Below are positions 15,892 to 23,935 of a DNA stretch of 33,472 nt, one piece after another. How positions within the stretch are numbered: position 1 is the first letter of the stretch; every line of letters begins with the position of its first letter. Origin of the DNA: an uncultured Lachnospiraceae bacterium. GTDB lineage: Bacteria; Bacillota; Clostridia; Lachnospirales; Lachnospiraceae. A program made the translations under genes and the position numbers. The notes under the pieces are model-generated. The model was not told where the DNA came from, did not search any database, and was given only the letters and a program-made list of their open reading frames with translations. The stretch lies in the NCBI GenBank assembly GCA_944383545.1, contig CALWPY010000017.1, positions 1-33,472 on the forward strand, read 5' to 3'.

Positions 15892-16203
15892 TCATTTATA
15901 ATTATCATTTGATAGACCGGATGTCTGTATAAGATTTTTTATTTCTTCATCCAAAGCCTCTAAATTATATGCTGCCCCTAATACTACTTCTGAATACCCA
16001 TTTATAAAAGTCTCCATATCGTACAGCATACTTTGCACCATTGCCTTCATTTGCCCAAATGCCTGAGCATATTCACCTTCTGATTTAATACTTCCATAAT
16101 AGTAGTAATTAAGTCCATTTTTAATTCTGTTTATCTCAGAGGCAATCTGTTTCATGGTATTTGCATAACCTTCTATATTTGTATAACTAACATTCACATT
16201 CAT
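15892..16203 (-). CDS. Small helical WXG100/Lap-like protein, 103 aa
   Basis: 103 residues from the ATG at 16203, chosen because GGAAGGAGTAAGGTAT precedes it; the longer frame from 16242 would start inside the preceding gene's end. All helical with a central YYYYGSIKSEG turn (Tyr in place of Trp of WXG) and an acidic C-terminal helix (LEALDEEIKNLIQ). It is one of two adjacent proteins of about 100 residues between the coiled-coil gene and effector A. Likely an effector-targeting partner that forms a helical bundle with the effector N-terminus. Inferred from context. Confidence 0.6.
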   Translation of the reverse strand: MNVNVSYTNIEGYANTMKQIASEINRIKNGLNYYYYGSIKSEGEYAQAFGQMKAMVQSMLYDMETFINGYSEVVLGAAYNLEALDEEIKNLIQTSGLSNDNYK

Positions 16204-16238
16204 ATACCTTACTCCTTCCGGTATAAAACTATGCTTTC

Positions 16239-16517
16239 TCAAAACAAGTTATCATCTCTATCGATATTATCAAGAAAAGTCTCTGTAATAACCGATGTCT
16301 CATCAATCAACGAAGTAAGCTTTGAAGCAGTGGCATAATAAAAATTGTTTGCTCTTACTGTTAATATTCTTTGAATATTGTCTCCATAATAATTGTCAGC
16401 AAACAGTCCGTCACATGCTGCTTTAAATTCTTCAAGACAAGTTTCAACCATAGCTATTTGATTTTTATAATATTCACATACGTTTGTATAATATTCATCA
16501 TCTACCTTAAAACCCAT
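16239..16517 (-). CDS. Small helical WXG100/Lap-like protein, 92 aa
   Basis: 92 residues, helical hairpin outline: helix EYYKNQIAMVETCLEEFK, turn FADNYYGDN (aromatic-x-Gly in the position of WXG), helix LTVRANNFYYATASKLTSLI, and an acidic tail. Its ATG shares one base with the stop of the coiled-coil gene (TAATG at 16519-16515), indicating coupled translation, and AGAGGTGCATA is the ribosome site. Probable WXG100-superfamily effector partner. Confidence 0.6.
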   Translation of the reverse strand: MGFKVDDEYYTNVCEYYKNQIAMVETCLEEFKAACDGLFADNYYGDNIQRILTVRANNFYYATASKLTSLIDETSVITETFLDNIDRDDNLF

Positions 16518-16924
16518 TATGCACCTCTAAATGTTTTTAATATTTCTTTATTAACTCTCTCGTTCTGTTCTTTTTTTCTCACATTAGCATTGTGGGTATT
16601 CAGTTTTCCCTGCCAATAATCTGCATCAGTGCTCGCCTGCTGTTTTATAGCCTCTAAGTGTTTTCCTAATTCGTCCAAAGAATTTAAAATATCCGTAAGC
16701 AGTTCTTGATTAAATATTTCACTGTTTAATTCATACAGTTCAGAAAAAATATAAGCATCATCTTTAGCATAACTCATTTGATTTGCATAGCTTATACAAT
16801 TTGTCAATCCTGTTTCAATAGCTGATTTTAAATTTGAATTTCTAACTATTTTTTCTTCATAGCATGCTTTTTTTCTTAGACATTCATCACGCTTATTAGT
16901 TAATGTTTCTCTTGAATATGACAT
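16517..16924 (-). CDS. Coiled-coil T7SS protein with a WQG turn (YwqH/DUF5082-like)
   Basis: 135 residues: an N-terminal basic coiled coil (TNKRDECLRKKACYEEKI), a central helix, then DADYWQGKLNTHNANVRKKE with a Trp-Gln-Gly turn, the only true WxG-type motif in the locus, followed by a basic helix. Layout and position in front of two small helical proteins resemble YwqH/DUF5082-type genes and mirror the 161-residue protein at 1140-1625. It lies after the terminator-like hairpin that follows the WXG100 pair, and its mRNA leader is AAGGGGATAATTTT. Probable export accessory protein. Confidence 0.55.
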   Translation of the reverse strand: MSYSRETLTNKRDECLRKKACYEEKIVRNSNLKSAIETGLTNCISYANQMSYAKDDAYIFSELYELNSEIFNQELLTDILNSLDELGKHLEAIKQQASTDADYWQGKLNTHNANVRKKEQNERVNKEILKTFRGA

Positions 16925-16940
16925 AAAATTATCCCCTTAT

Positions 16941-16980
16941 ATAAAAATAACCTCCGATTTCTCGCAGGTTACTTTTTTAT
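16941..16980 (-). terminator. Intrinsic terminator/attenuator after the WXG100 pair
   Basis: On the minus strand, GTAACCT (16972-16966) pairs with AGGTTA (16953-16948) around a 12-base loop and is followed by TTTTTAT. The stem is short, so it is probably leaky. It would make the first two genes more abundant than the rest of the operon, as expected for secreted WXG100 proteins. Confidence 0.65.
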
Positions 16981-16985
16981 CATTT

Positions 16986-17285
16986 TTAGAATAACATACC
17001 AGCAATCTTTGAATCCGCTTCTGAAAAATTCTCACAAATCTGTGAAAGCTGTGTATAGAATTTATTAATAAGCTCTGACAGTTTCTGTATATCAGGTCCT
17101 AACAGCTGTTTAAACTCATTTACATATGCGTTTGCTGAATCTGCTTCCATATAACCGTTATTTACAAGTGATTCAACTGTGGTTGACATTTCTGAATATG
17201 TACTCTCAATTTCAGTCTCATATCCCTTCATATCTCCAATCAATCTCTCAACTTCTACATAATCTACTCTTAATCTTTCACTCAT
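16986..17285 (-). CDS. WXG100-family secreted protein 2
   Basis: 99 residues with the size and helix-turn-helix pattern of WXG100/EsxA-like proteins. The WXG position is replaced by NGYMEADSANAY. The C-terminal export motif YxxxD/E appears as FSEAD in ICENFSEADSKI. It follows the first WXG100 gene by 16 bases with a strong AGGAGGATG site. The pair probably forms a dimer exported by EssC, or is an essential co-secreted structural component. Confidence 0.8.
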   Translation of the reverse strand: MSERLRVDYVEVERLIGDMKGYETEIESTYSEMSTTVESLVNNGYMEADSANAYVNEFKQLLGPDIQKLSELINKFYTQLSQICENFSEADSKIAGMLF

Positions 17286-17301
17286 TTATTTCATCCTCCT
17301 A

Positions 17302-17592
17302 TTAACTAAGCTGTGCCTTCATATCATTATCAAGATTCTCAAATTCCTGACATATGCTTTCAAGCTGGGCCGCAAATTCACCAAGGTTTACATTAAGCTT
17401 ATTATAAATCGACTTTACTATTGTCTCATACTCATTAATATAAGCCTGAAGCGTATCTCCTTCCATTACTGTAGGAAGAGTCTGCACTGTTCCATCAAGT
17501 TTTCCGAGAAGTTCTTCCATTTCAACCTTCTGCGTCTCAAGTTTACCAATAACTTCGGTCCTAATCTCGCCATATTGTACATCTAATGCCAT
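17302..17592 (-). CDS. WXG100-family secreted protein 1, first gene of the operon
   Basis: 96 residues, all helical, with the turn VMEGDTLQAYINEYE in which Trp of WXG is replaced by Met but Gly is kept. The C-terminal motif is FENLD in ICQEFENLDND, corresponding to YxxxD/E with Phe for Tyr. It is the promoter-proximal gene of the T7SS locus, with a GGAGG site 10 bases before the ATG. It is closely similar in layout to its neighbour and is probably its dimer partner. Confidence 0.82.
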   Translation of the reverse strand: MALDVQYGEIRTEVIGKLETQKVEMEELLGKLDGTVQTLPTVMEGDTLQAYINEYETIVKSIYNKLNVNLGEFAAQLESICQEFENLDNDMKAQLS

Positions 17593-17625
17593 TATCGAAT
17601 ACCTCCAATAAAAAATGATATAGTC

Positions 17626-17654
17626 ATCTTAACATGGCGACATGACTTTGTAAA
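17626..17654 (-). promoter_or_regulatory. Promoter of the T7SS operon
   Basis: Minus strand: TTTACA (17654-17649), a 17-base spacer, TAAGAT (17631-17626), then about 33 bases to the ATG of the first WXG100 gene. This is the only gap in the right half of the locus with a convincing sigma-A-type promoter, so it is the likely start of the operon. Confidence 0.65.
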
Positions 17655-17688
17655 TAAGCAACGATAATTTTTCGACATTTTTTTACAC

Positions 17689-17735
17689 AAATAACAAAAC
17701 TAATTGTGCAAATTGCATAATTGGTTTTGTTATTT
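17689..17735. terminator. AT-rich 17-bp hairpin, probable terminator of the papain-like gene
   Basis: AAATAACAAAACTAATT (17689-17705) and AATTGGTTTTGTTATTT (17719-17735) form a 17-bp stem with one G-T/A-C position and a 13-base loop. It lies just downstream of the gene ending at 17761 and upstream of the T7SS promoter. It separates the two transcription units. Confidence 0.6.
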
Positions 17736-17760
17736 AGTTTTCTTTTAAATGTTTGTGCAA

Positions 17761-18105
17761 TTACACAGTCAGACCCATTAATTTCTCGACATTTCTTTTT
17801 ACAGTCTCCGTATCAAAACAGGGAATAAAATGTTTTTTCATATAAGCGATATCCTTCGCAGATGCCACAAAAAATCCATCGCTCATTATTCTGCCCCGGA
17901 TATCATATACCCCGTTGTTAAAATAAGAAGCGCAGTGCTGAAGCTTTCTGTTAAAGACAATTTCCGAGCAGGGTATATATTTTTTAAGCATTTCCGCAAA
18001 CCAGTAACATCCGCCATGCATAAATATAAGATTAACATCCCTTCCCTTAAAAATCATCTTGAGAGTAAGCACCAGTTTTTCATGGATTTTCTCTTTTTCT
18101 CTCAT
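17761..18105 (-). CDS. Papain/NlpC-like cysteine-peptidase-fold protein, 114 aa
   Basis: 114 residues. HGGCYWFAEMLKKY (Cys33), KLQHCASYF (His57) and VYDIRG (Asp68) give Cys-His-Asp in the order and spacing of papain-like, transglutaminase-like proteins. A similar GGCYWFA...H...YDITG arrangement occurs in small phage and plasmid proteins. There is no signal peptide. It is in an operon with a 45-residue protein 2 bases upstream. It may be a remnant of phage or mobile DNA, a deamidase or peptidase, or an intracellular enzyme of unknown substrate. Confidence 0.6.
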   Translation of the reverse strand: MREKEKIHEKLVLTLKMIFKGRDVNLIFMHGGCYWFAEMLKKYIPCSEIVFNRKLQHCASYFNNGVYDIRGRIMSDGFFVASAKDIAYMKKHFIPCFDTETVKRNVEKLMGLTV

Positions 18106-18107
18106 TC

Positions 18108-18245
18108 TTATTCCTCATTAAGCTTACTTTTAAGATTTCTTATTTCGCGCAGGATTTTTCTCTGCACTCCGTTATTATCCCTGTCACTTTCAGTCAGGCG
18201 ATTAAGCCTTAGTTCAAGTAATGCTATTCTTTCAATTTTTTTCAT
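18108..18245 (-). CDS. 45-aa charged helical protein
   Basis: A frame of 46 codons with start ATG at 18245, TAA at 18110-18108, and a ribosome site GGGAG 10 bases before the ATG. The protein is a single amphipathic, highly charged helix (MKKIERIALLELRLNRL, RKILREIRNLKSKLNEE). Its stop is 2 bases before the start of the papain-like gene, so the two are co-translated. Family unknown; it could be a coiled-coil partner of that protein. Confidence 0.6.
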   Translation of the reverse strand: MKKIERIALLELRLNRLTESDRDNNGVQRKILREIRNLKSKLNEE

Positions 18246-18274
18246 TTCAAATTTCTCCCTTCTTATATAAATTT

Positions 18275-20080
18275 TTATGCAAACTGGCTGTAATACAGCG
18301 AAGCATAAGCACCTTTTTTGAAAAGCAGCTCCTTATGACTGCCCTGTTCAATAATGTTTCCATTTTCCATATATAAAATATTGTCCGCATCACGAATGGT
18401 AGACAGGCGGTGCGCAATAACAAAGCTTGTTCTTCCACTCATCAGTTTTTTCATTGCCTTTCCTATTTCAGCCTCTGTACGGGTATCGACACTGGAGGTA
18501 GCTTCATCAAGAATTATTACGGGCGGATTACAGAGAAAGACACGGGCAATGGTTATAAGCTGGCGCTGTCCAACGGAAAGATTAGCCGCGTCGTTGTCAA
18601 TTATGGTGTTATAGCCCTGAGGCATGGTACGGATGAAGTAATCCACCTTTGCGGCTTTTGCGGCCGCCTTTATTTCATCAATAGTTGCATCCGGTCTGCC
18701 GTAGGCAATGTTTTCTGCAATCGTTCCTCCGAAAAGCCATGTATCCTGCAATACCATACCGAAGTTATGTCGTAAGTCCTTTCTGCTTAAATCGGTGGTA
18801 CGGACTCCGTCGATAGTAATCCGGCCTCCGTTTACTTCATAAAAGCGCATGAGAAGATTAATCAGCGTTGTTTTTCCCGCACCGGTCCCGCCTACGACCG
18901 CTATCTTTTGCCCTGGCCAAGCAGTAAAGCTTATGTTTTTCATAAGAATCTTATCGGGGCTGTAACCAAAGCTTACATTTTCAAATGATATTTTTCCTTT
19001 GACGTTTTTCAAAACCGCAGGTAAAGCAGTATCCGGTATTTCTTCCTTTGCATCCAAGAAGTTAAAAGTACGCTCTGCAGATGCAAGAGCCGCCTGCAGG
19101 GAATTAATCATATAAGATGTTTCCGTAAGCGGCTCTGCCGCCATGTTTATATATTGGAAAAATGCCTGAGCAACTCCGAGAGACATTCTGCCGTAAATAA
19201 CCCAATGACAGGCAATAAGCATTATTACTCCCTGTGACAAACGGGAAAGGAGACGAATCAGCGGATTTACACAGTTTGTTAAAAAGTCCGTCTTTTTTGT
19301 CGCCTCACGAAGCTCGTTAACTGCTGTATTTACTGTATCAATACTTTCCTGTCCGTGGTTATATGCTCTGATTACATCTCTGCCCGTATAGTATTCTTCT
19401 GCAATACCTGTAAGATAAGCAAGCGCCTGCTGACGGTCGGCAGCACATTCAAGGTTTTTCTTTGACACGGCCTTTGTAACTAAAAGGCTGACAACAGTAA
19501 ATGCAAGAAATATAAGTGTCAGAAGGCGACTGTAATAAAACATAAACGCCATGGAGCCGACAAGTGTACCTATTGCCGCAATGAGCTTCAAAAGCCCTGT
19601 CTGAAGTGTTTCCGACACTTTATCCAAATCGCTTGTAACACGGCTCAGAATCTCACCCGGTTTATTTCCGTCAAAAAAGCTGAGAGGAAGCTTATTCAGC
19701 TTATTACTTATTTGTTTCCTCAGTGTAAGAATCAGTCTTTCGGCTACGCTGGCCATTAAATATGCCTGAAAGTGATAAAAAACAGCCGTCATAACATACA
19801 TGATAAAAAGTGAAAGCATTTCCTTACCAAGCTGACCGTTTCCTATCGAAAAGCTTTCCCCTGTTGCCACGCAGTTTCTTATTGCAGTAAGGAGATGGTC
19901 TATTACTCCGGCACTGTAATATGGTGTGAATACATTGAGTACCGTATAAAAAACTATGCATATTCCCACAATAATCAGTCGTACCCTCTGGTTTTTCAGC
20001 TGACTGAACAGACGCAGTGCTGTTTTTCCTGCATTTTCCGGTACTTCTTTATCAAATTTAATGTTTTTTCTGTCACTCAT
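18275..20080 (-). CDS. Heterodimeric multidrug ABC exporter, subunit 2 (canonical Walker B)
   Basis: 601 residues from the ATG at 20080, chosen for AAGGAGG upstream; a longer frame would overlap the partner gene by over 130 bases. N-terminal six-helix exporter domain (about 20-330), then an ATPase domain with VVGGTGAGKTT (Walker A), NLSVGQRQL (signature, Gly to Val) and VIILDEATSSVD (Walker B with catalytic Glu), plus an H-loop in VIAHRLS. It overlaps subunit 1 by 8 bases. The pairing of one normal and one altered site is that of LmrCD/BmrCD/TM287-288 exporters. Predicted drug or lipid export across the cytoplasmic membrane. Confidence 0.93.
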   Translation of the reverse strand: MSDRKNIKFDKEVPENAGKTALRLFSQLKNQRVRLIIVGICIVFYTVLNVFTPYYSAGVIDHLLTAIRNCVATGESFSIGNGQLGKEMLSLFIMYVMTAVFYHFQAYLMASVAERLILTLRKQISNKLNKLPLSFFDGNKPGEILSRVTSDLDKVSETLQTGLLKLIAAIGTLVGSMAFMFYYSRLLTLIFLAFTVVSLLVTKAVSKKNLECAADRQQALAYLTGIAEEYYTGRDVIRAYNHGQESIDTVNTAVNELREATKKTDFLTNCVNPLIRLLSRLSQGVIMLIACHWVIYGRMSLGVAQAFFQYINMAAEPLTETSYMINSLQAALASAERTFNFLDAKEEIPDTALPAVLKNVKGKISFENVSFGYSPDKILMKNISFTAWPGQKIAVVGGTGAGKTTLINLLMRFYEVNGGRITIDGVRTTDLSRKDLRHNFGMVLQDTWLFGGTIAENIAYGRPDATIDEIKAAAKAAKVDYFIRTMPQGYNTIIDNDAANLSVGQRQLITIARVFLCNPPVIILDEATSSVDTRTEAEIGKAMKKLMSGRTSFVIAHRLSTIRDADNILYMENGNIIEQGSHKELLFKKGAYASLYYSQFA

Positions 20081-21812
20081 TTTCGCTTGCCTCCTTTGTC
20101 TGAGAATCATAGATTTCCTTATAAATAGGACAGCTTTTAAGTAATTCTTCATGTCTTCCCATTCCCACAGGCTCACCCTCATGCAGTACGATAATATTGT
20201 CAGCATGAAGTATGGTGCTGATTCTCTGTGCGATAATTACAACAGCGGCGGTTTTTGTTTCAGGTATCAGTGCCTTTCTTAAGGCGGCGTCAGTTTTAAA
20301 ATCCAGTGCAGAAAAGCTGTCATCAAAAATATAAAGTTCAGGTTTCTTTACCAGAGCACGGGCAATGGAAAGACGCTGCTTCTGTCCTCCCGAAAAATTT
20401 GTACCGCCCTGTGCCACAAAGGATTCCAGCTTTTCAGGTAATGCTTCGACAAAGTCCTTTGCCTGTGCTATCGTAAGTGCATGCCAAAGTTCGCTGTCAG
20501 AGGCAGCAGGATTTCCGTATCTCAAATTTTCCGCAATCGTTCCGGAGAAAAGCCACGCTCTCTGCTGTACAAAGGAGATATGCTCACGAAGCTGTTCCTG
20601 AGGCATTTTCCTTATATCTGCACCATTCAAATATATAGAGCCGTCTGTTACCTCGTTAAATCTCAACATAAGAGATGCAACTGTAGACTTACCGCTTCCC
20701 GTGCCTCCGATAATTGCCGTTGTTTCACCACGTCTGCATGAAAAATCAAGATTTTTTAAAGTATATTCATCTGCATCAGCAAATCGGAAGGATACATTTT
20801 TAAATGTCAATACCGCATTACTGTTTTTGTCTTCTTCTGCACGTCTGTCCGTCATATCTGAAATTGTAGGCGAAAAATCCAGTATTTCACTTATACGCCT
20901 GCAGCACTCGAGTGCACGTGGAAGTGTAAGTATAACCATCTGAGCCATCATTAAAAAGAATAGCGCAAGCATTGCATATTCAATAATTGCCGTAATATCA
21001 CCAATCTGGAAATGTCCTGCAGTGATACGGAATCCACTGAAGGCATAAACCAGAATAACGAACATATTAATTGAAAAGAATGAAATACTGTCCAGTATTG
21101 CAAATCGTTTATTTACCTTAATTGAAGTTCCTGCATAATCACCAAATTCATTGTCCAGACGTTTCTTTTCGCTTTCTTCTTTATTAAATGCCCTGATTAC
21201 CCTAACGCCTGTAATATTCTCCAGAAGCACCTTGCTCATGCGGTCAAGCTTTTTCTGAAGCTTTTTGAACATCGGTGCGGTACTCTTCATTACAATCCCT
21301 GCAACAATGGTTATGATAAATAAAATACCGAGCAGTATACCGCCCATCATAATGTCCTTTTGAAATGCCAATACTAATGAAACAATAAAAATTACAGGCA
21401 CCGGAAAAAGCATCTGAAAACAACTGAGAAGCGCAAACTGAATGTTGGTAATGTCAGATACTGTTCTGGTTGTAACAGACGCCGTGCCAAAAGAACGGAA
21501 ATCCGAAACGGACAGACTTAAAGTCTTTTTATAAATAGCATTTCGCATGTCTGCACCAACCTTTGATGTCAAATCCGCACAGATATAAGCCCCCATTATA
21601 GTTGCCGCACCTGAAATAAGAGCTGCAGCAAGCATTTTTTCACATGTAACTACAAGTGCCGAAAAATCCGCGCCCGAAACAGCAGCCTGATTTAACATAT
21701 CAGCCGCAAAAGTAGGTATAATCAATGCTCCAATAACGTCTATGATTACGAATAAGATTGTAAAAAAGCACAATTTCCTGTGCGGCTTAAGAAAACTTAA
21801 AATAAGCTTCAT
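20073..21812 (-). CDS. Heterodimeric multidrug ABC exporter, subunit 1 (degenerate Walker B)
   Basis: 579 residues: exporter membrane domain (about 1-320), Walker A IIGGTGSGKST (Lys about 374), signature NFSGGQKQRLS, and LYIFDDSFSALD, where the catalytic Glu after Walker B is Asp. The H-loop position reads IIAQRIS, with Gln instead of His, a second sign of a degenerate site. This complements subunit 2 (18275-20080), as in LmrCD-type exporters. The gene begins after a structured element and terminator at 21838-21926, with site GGAGGTAAAAT. Confidence 0.93.
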   Translation of the reverse strand: MKLILSFLKPHRKLCFFTILFVIIDVIGALIIPTFAADMLNQAAVSGADFSALVVTCEKMLAAALISGAATIMGAYICADLTSKVGADMRNAIYKKTLSLSVSDFRSFGTASVTTRTVSDITNIQFALLSCFQMLFPVPVIFIVSLVLAFQKDIMMGGILLGILFIITIVAGIVMKSTAPMFKKLQKKLDRMSKVLLENITGVRVIRAFNKEESEKKRLDNEFGDYAGTSIKVNKRFAILDSISFFSINMFVILVYAFSGFRITAGHFQIGDITAIIEYAMLALFFLMMAQMVILTLPRALECCRRISEILDFSPTISDMTDRRAEEDKNSNAVLTFKNVSFRFADADEYTLKNLDFSCRRGETTAIIGGTGSGKSTVASLMLRFNEVTDGSIYLNGADIRKMPQEQLREHISFVQQRAWLFSGTIAENLRYGNPAASDSELWHALTIAQAKDFVEALPEKLESFVAQGGTNFSGGQKQRLSIARALVKKPELYIFDDSFSALDFKTDAALRKALIPETKTAAVVIIAQRISTILHADNIIVLHEGEPVGMGRHEELLKSCPIYKEIYDSQTKEASENE

Positions 21813-21837
21813 ATTTTACCTCCAAAGAAATATTTTC

Positions 21838-21926
21838 AAAAAAAGTGCGCCCTGATTGTTTACAACCGAGCGCACTCGACATCTTCTCTGACGCTGTCAT
21901 TGCGATGACGCGCCCTCCGATGACCA
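21838..21926 (-). promoter_or_regulatory. Structured leader with terminator before the ABC exporter genes (candidate cis-regulatory RNA, copy B)
   Basis: On the minus strand: CATCGGAGGGCG, a variable hairpin (GTCAT-CGCA-ATGAC), then GTCAGAGAAGATGTCG, so CATC and GATG close the domain around GGAG/GAGAAG. It is followed by AGTGCGC...GCGCACT and TTTTTTT, an intrinsic terminator ending 26 bases before the exporter's ATG. The same conserved segments occur at 24431-24536 with a different variable stem. The architecture is aptamer-like domain, terminator, gene; the function is inferred. Confidence 0.5.
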
Positions 21927-21941
21927 TAAAAAATATATAGT

Positions 21942-23255
21942 TTACTTATAAATAATTCCTTTTCGCTCCGAAATTTTCTTCATAGTGAGAGCAAAAATCA
22001 TTACAATCACCTCATATATGCCAAATGTATGCCATACTATCATATTTCCAAAAACTCTCGGTAAAAGTGTAATAACCAAAGAATTCATAACAAGGCTTCT
22101 GATAACATTCAGCACAATCGCCTGAGTTGAACGCTTAGTAGAGTAGAAATAAGCAGAAATCATTATATTTATGCTGCCTATAATAAAGCCCCAGCAATAT
22201 TCCCACATATGAATCTCGGTAAACCTGATTGTCTCAGCATCTGCACCGAATAATCTGCTGAGATAATGTGGGAAAATAACATAAACCGCCACACAAAGAG
22301 CACTGCCTATTATACTTATAAGCTGTCCTGCACGGTAATAATGCTTTAAATCATCATCTTCTTTTGCTCCATATGCCTGGCCGAACAAAGGCTGCATTCC
22401 CTCTGATGCCCCGAAAAATACAGACATCGTAAACGAGGACAGATATGATATTATGGCAAAAGCATTTATTCCTATATCTCCGAATGTTCTCATCAATGTA
22501 TAATTCATACAGAGTGTGGTAACCGGAGTAGAAAACTGTGCAATAGCTTCAGGAAGCCCTCTGAATATAATCTTTCTGAAAAGCTTACCCTGCGGCTTAT
22601 ATATGCGTATACGAAGATTACCTTTTTTTAATATGTAGTGAGTTAAAATAACAAACAGGCCTACTGTCTGGGAAATGCCGGTTGCAACTGCCGCACCCAT
22701 AACCCCCTTTTCCAAAGGGAATACAAACAGCCAGTCAAGGAAAATATTGAGCGCCGTACTTATAACATTGGTAACCGCCACAAGTCCCGGAGAGCCGTCA
22801 TTCCTGCAGAAGGACTGCAGATTAAGTGACAGTGCATTAGGAATTGCAAAAAGCGCATACCAGAATACATATTCTTTTACAAGCGGCAAATAACTGTCAG
22901 AAGCACCCAGCAGACCGCACACCTCATTTGTAAATACAGAGCCTGAAAGAGTAATCAGAACACCAACAATAAAATTTAATGTAAAAGAATGCATAAATGC
23001 ATTTTGTGCACCTTCCCTGTCACCTCTTCCAAACCGGATGGCAGTGATGGTTACACCACCTATGCTAGACATTGCATTAAGCGCCTGAGCAAGCAATACA
23101 AAGGGCAGTGCAAGATTTACCGCACCAAGTGCCTGGCTTCCTACACCATTTCCTACAAAGATACCGTCAACTACTGAAAATAAAAACACGCAGGCATTTG
23201 ATAAAATTGCCGGTGCCACATTCTGAAATATTTTTTTCCTTCTGGACATTTCCAT
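21942..23255 (-). CDS. MATE-family multidrug efflux transporter
   Basis: 437 residues, about 12 membrane helices arranged as two similar halves. The start MSRRKKIFQNVAPAILSN leads into VVDGIFVGNGVGSQALGAVNLALP, the hallmark first-helix region of clostridial MATE transporters (Na+- or H+-driven export of cations and drugs). The length is normal (430-460). It follows the cytidylate-kinase-like gene by 12 bases with a perfect AGGAGG site. Substrate unknown. Confidence 0.92.
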   Translation of the reverse strand: MEMSRRKKIFQNVAPAILSNACVFLFSVVDGIFVGNGVGSQALGAVNLALPFVLLAQALNAMSSIGGVTITAIRFGRGDREGAQNAFMHSFTLNFIVGVLITLSGSVFTNEVCGLLGASDSYLPLVKEYVFWYALFAIPNALSLNLQSFCRNDGSPGLVAVTNVISTALNIFLDWLFVFPLEKGVMGAAVATGISQTVGLFVILTHYILKKGNLRIRIYKPQGKLFRKIIFRGLPEAIAQFSTPVTTLCMNYTLMRTFGDIGINAFAIISYLSSFTMSVFFGASEGMQPLFGQAYGAKEDDDLKHYYRAGQLISIIGSALCVAVYVIFPHYLSRLFGADAETIRFTEIHMWEYCWGFIIGSINIMISAYFYSTKRSTQAIVLNVIRSLVMNSLVITLLPRVFGNMIVWHTFGIYEVIVMIFALTMKKISERKGIIYK

Positions 23256-23267
23256 AATAACCTCCTG

Positions 23268-23882
23268 TCAGTCCTCTTCAAACCAAAGCTTTACATATTC
23301 AGCAATTCCCGGAATGAGAGTTTTTATTTTTTTACCTGAAGTATTTATTAAAAGGTTATAAGATTCCTTACTGCCCCATTCCGTTTCCGAAAGCAGATTA
23401 TGATAAGCCATACGTTCTTTATCAATCTGTTTCATATTTCTTAATATTTCCTTATCAGACAGATTTTCGCCTTTCGGAGCTCTTTCCCTGCATCGTGCAA
23501 GCTTTGATTCTTTATCTGCATATACAAATATGTTCATAGGCTTTATATCATTTAAAATAATATCGGCACCTCGTCCTACAATGACACAGTCCCCCTCCTT
23601 CGCAAGCTGTTTGATGACAGCCTGTTCTGCAGCAGTAATTTGTAAAGGCTGCTGTGCAGCAGGACGGTTTACAGGGAAACGATGTGCAATAGTTGAAGGA
23701 TAAAAAAGTCTGATGTCCTTTTCTGAAATGTGTGCAACGTAATTTTTATCAAAACCGTGCCGTTCGGCAACCATATCAATTATTTCGTGGTCATAACACG
23801 GAATACCGAGAAAATCTGCCAGACGTTTTCCAAGTTCTCTTCCTCCGCTTCCAAATTCTCTGCTGATTGTGATAACTTTCAT
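23268..23882 (-). CDS. Cytidylate-kinase-like P-loop protein
   Basis: 204 residues from the ATG at 23882, chosen for AGAAGGAATTATT upstream. It opens MKVITISREFGSGGRELGKRL, the P-loop start of the cytidylate-kinase-like family (PF13189 type), then YDHEIIDMVAERHGFD, VIVGRGAD and IFVYADKESKLARCRERAP. This family is distinct from housekeeping Cmk and its substrate is uncertain. In this cluster it sits between a MarR regulator and a MATE pump, an arrangement suggesting co-regulation with efflux rather than nucleotide synthesis. Confidence 0.85.
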   Translation of the reverse strand: MKVITISREFGSGGRELGKRLADFLGIPCYDHEIIDMVAERHGFDKNYVAHISEKDIRLFYPSTIAHRFPVNRPAAQQPLQITAAEQAVIKQLAKEGDCVIVGRGADIILNDIKPMNIFVYADKESKLARCRERAPKGENLSDKEILRNMKQIDKERMAYHNLLSETEWGSKESYNLLINTSGKKIKTLIPGIAEYVKLWFEED

Positions 23883-23935
23883 AATAATTCCTTCTTTCTG
23901 CATAAAATATATTCATATTTTGATAATTATGTTTA

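Noticed and set aside
17761-18245. Prophage or integrative element at the right border of the T7SS locus
   Set aside because: Only one phage-like protein and a small partner; no integrase, attachment repeats or tRNA.
18410-18775. Plus-strand frames over the ABC exporter genes
   Set aside because: Antisense shadows of conserved ATPase motifs.
20073-21812. Asp for Glu at Walker B and Gln for His in ABC subunit 1 as a damaged gene
   Set aside because: This is the normal degenerate site of LmrCD-type heterodimeric exporters, and the partner has the canonical residues.
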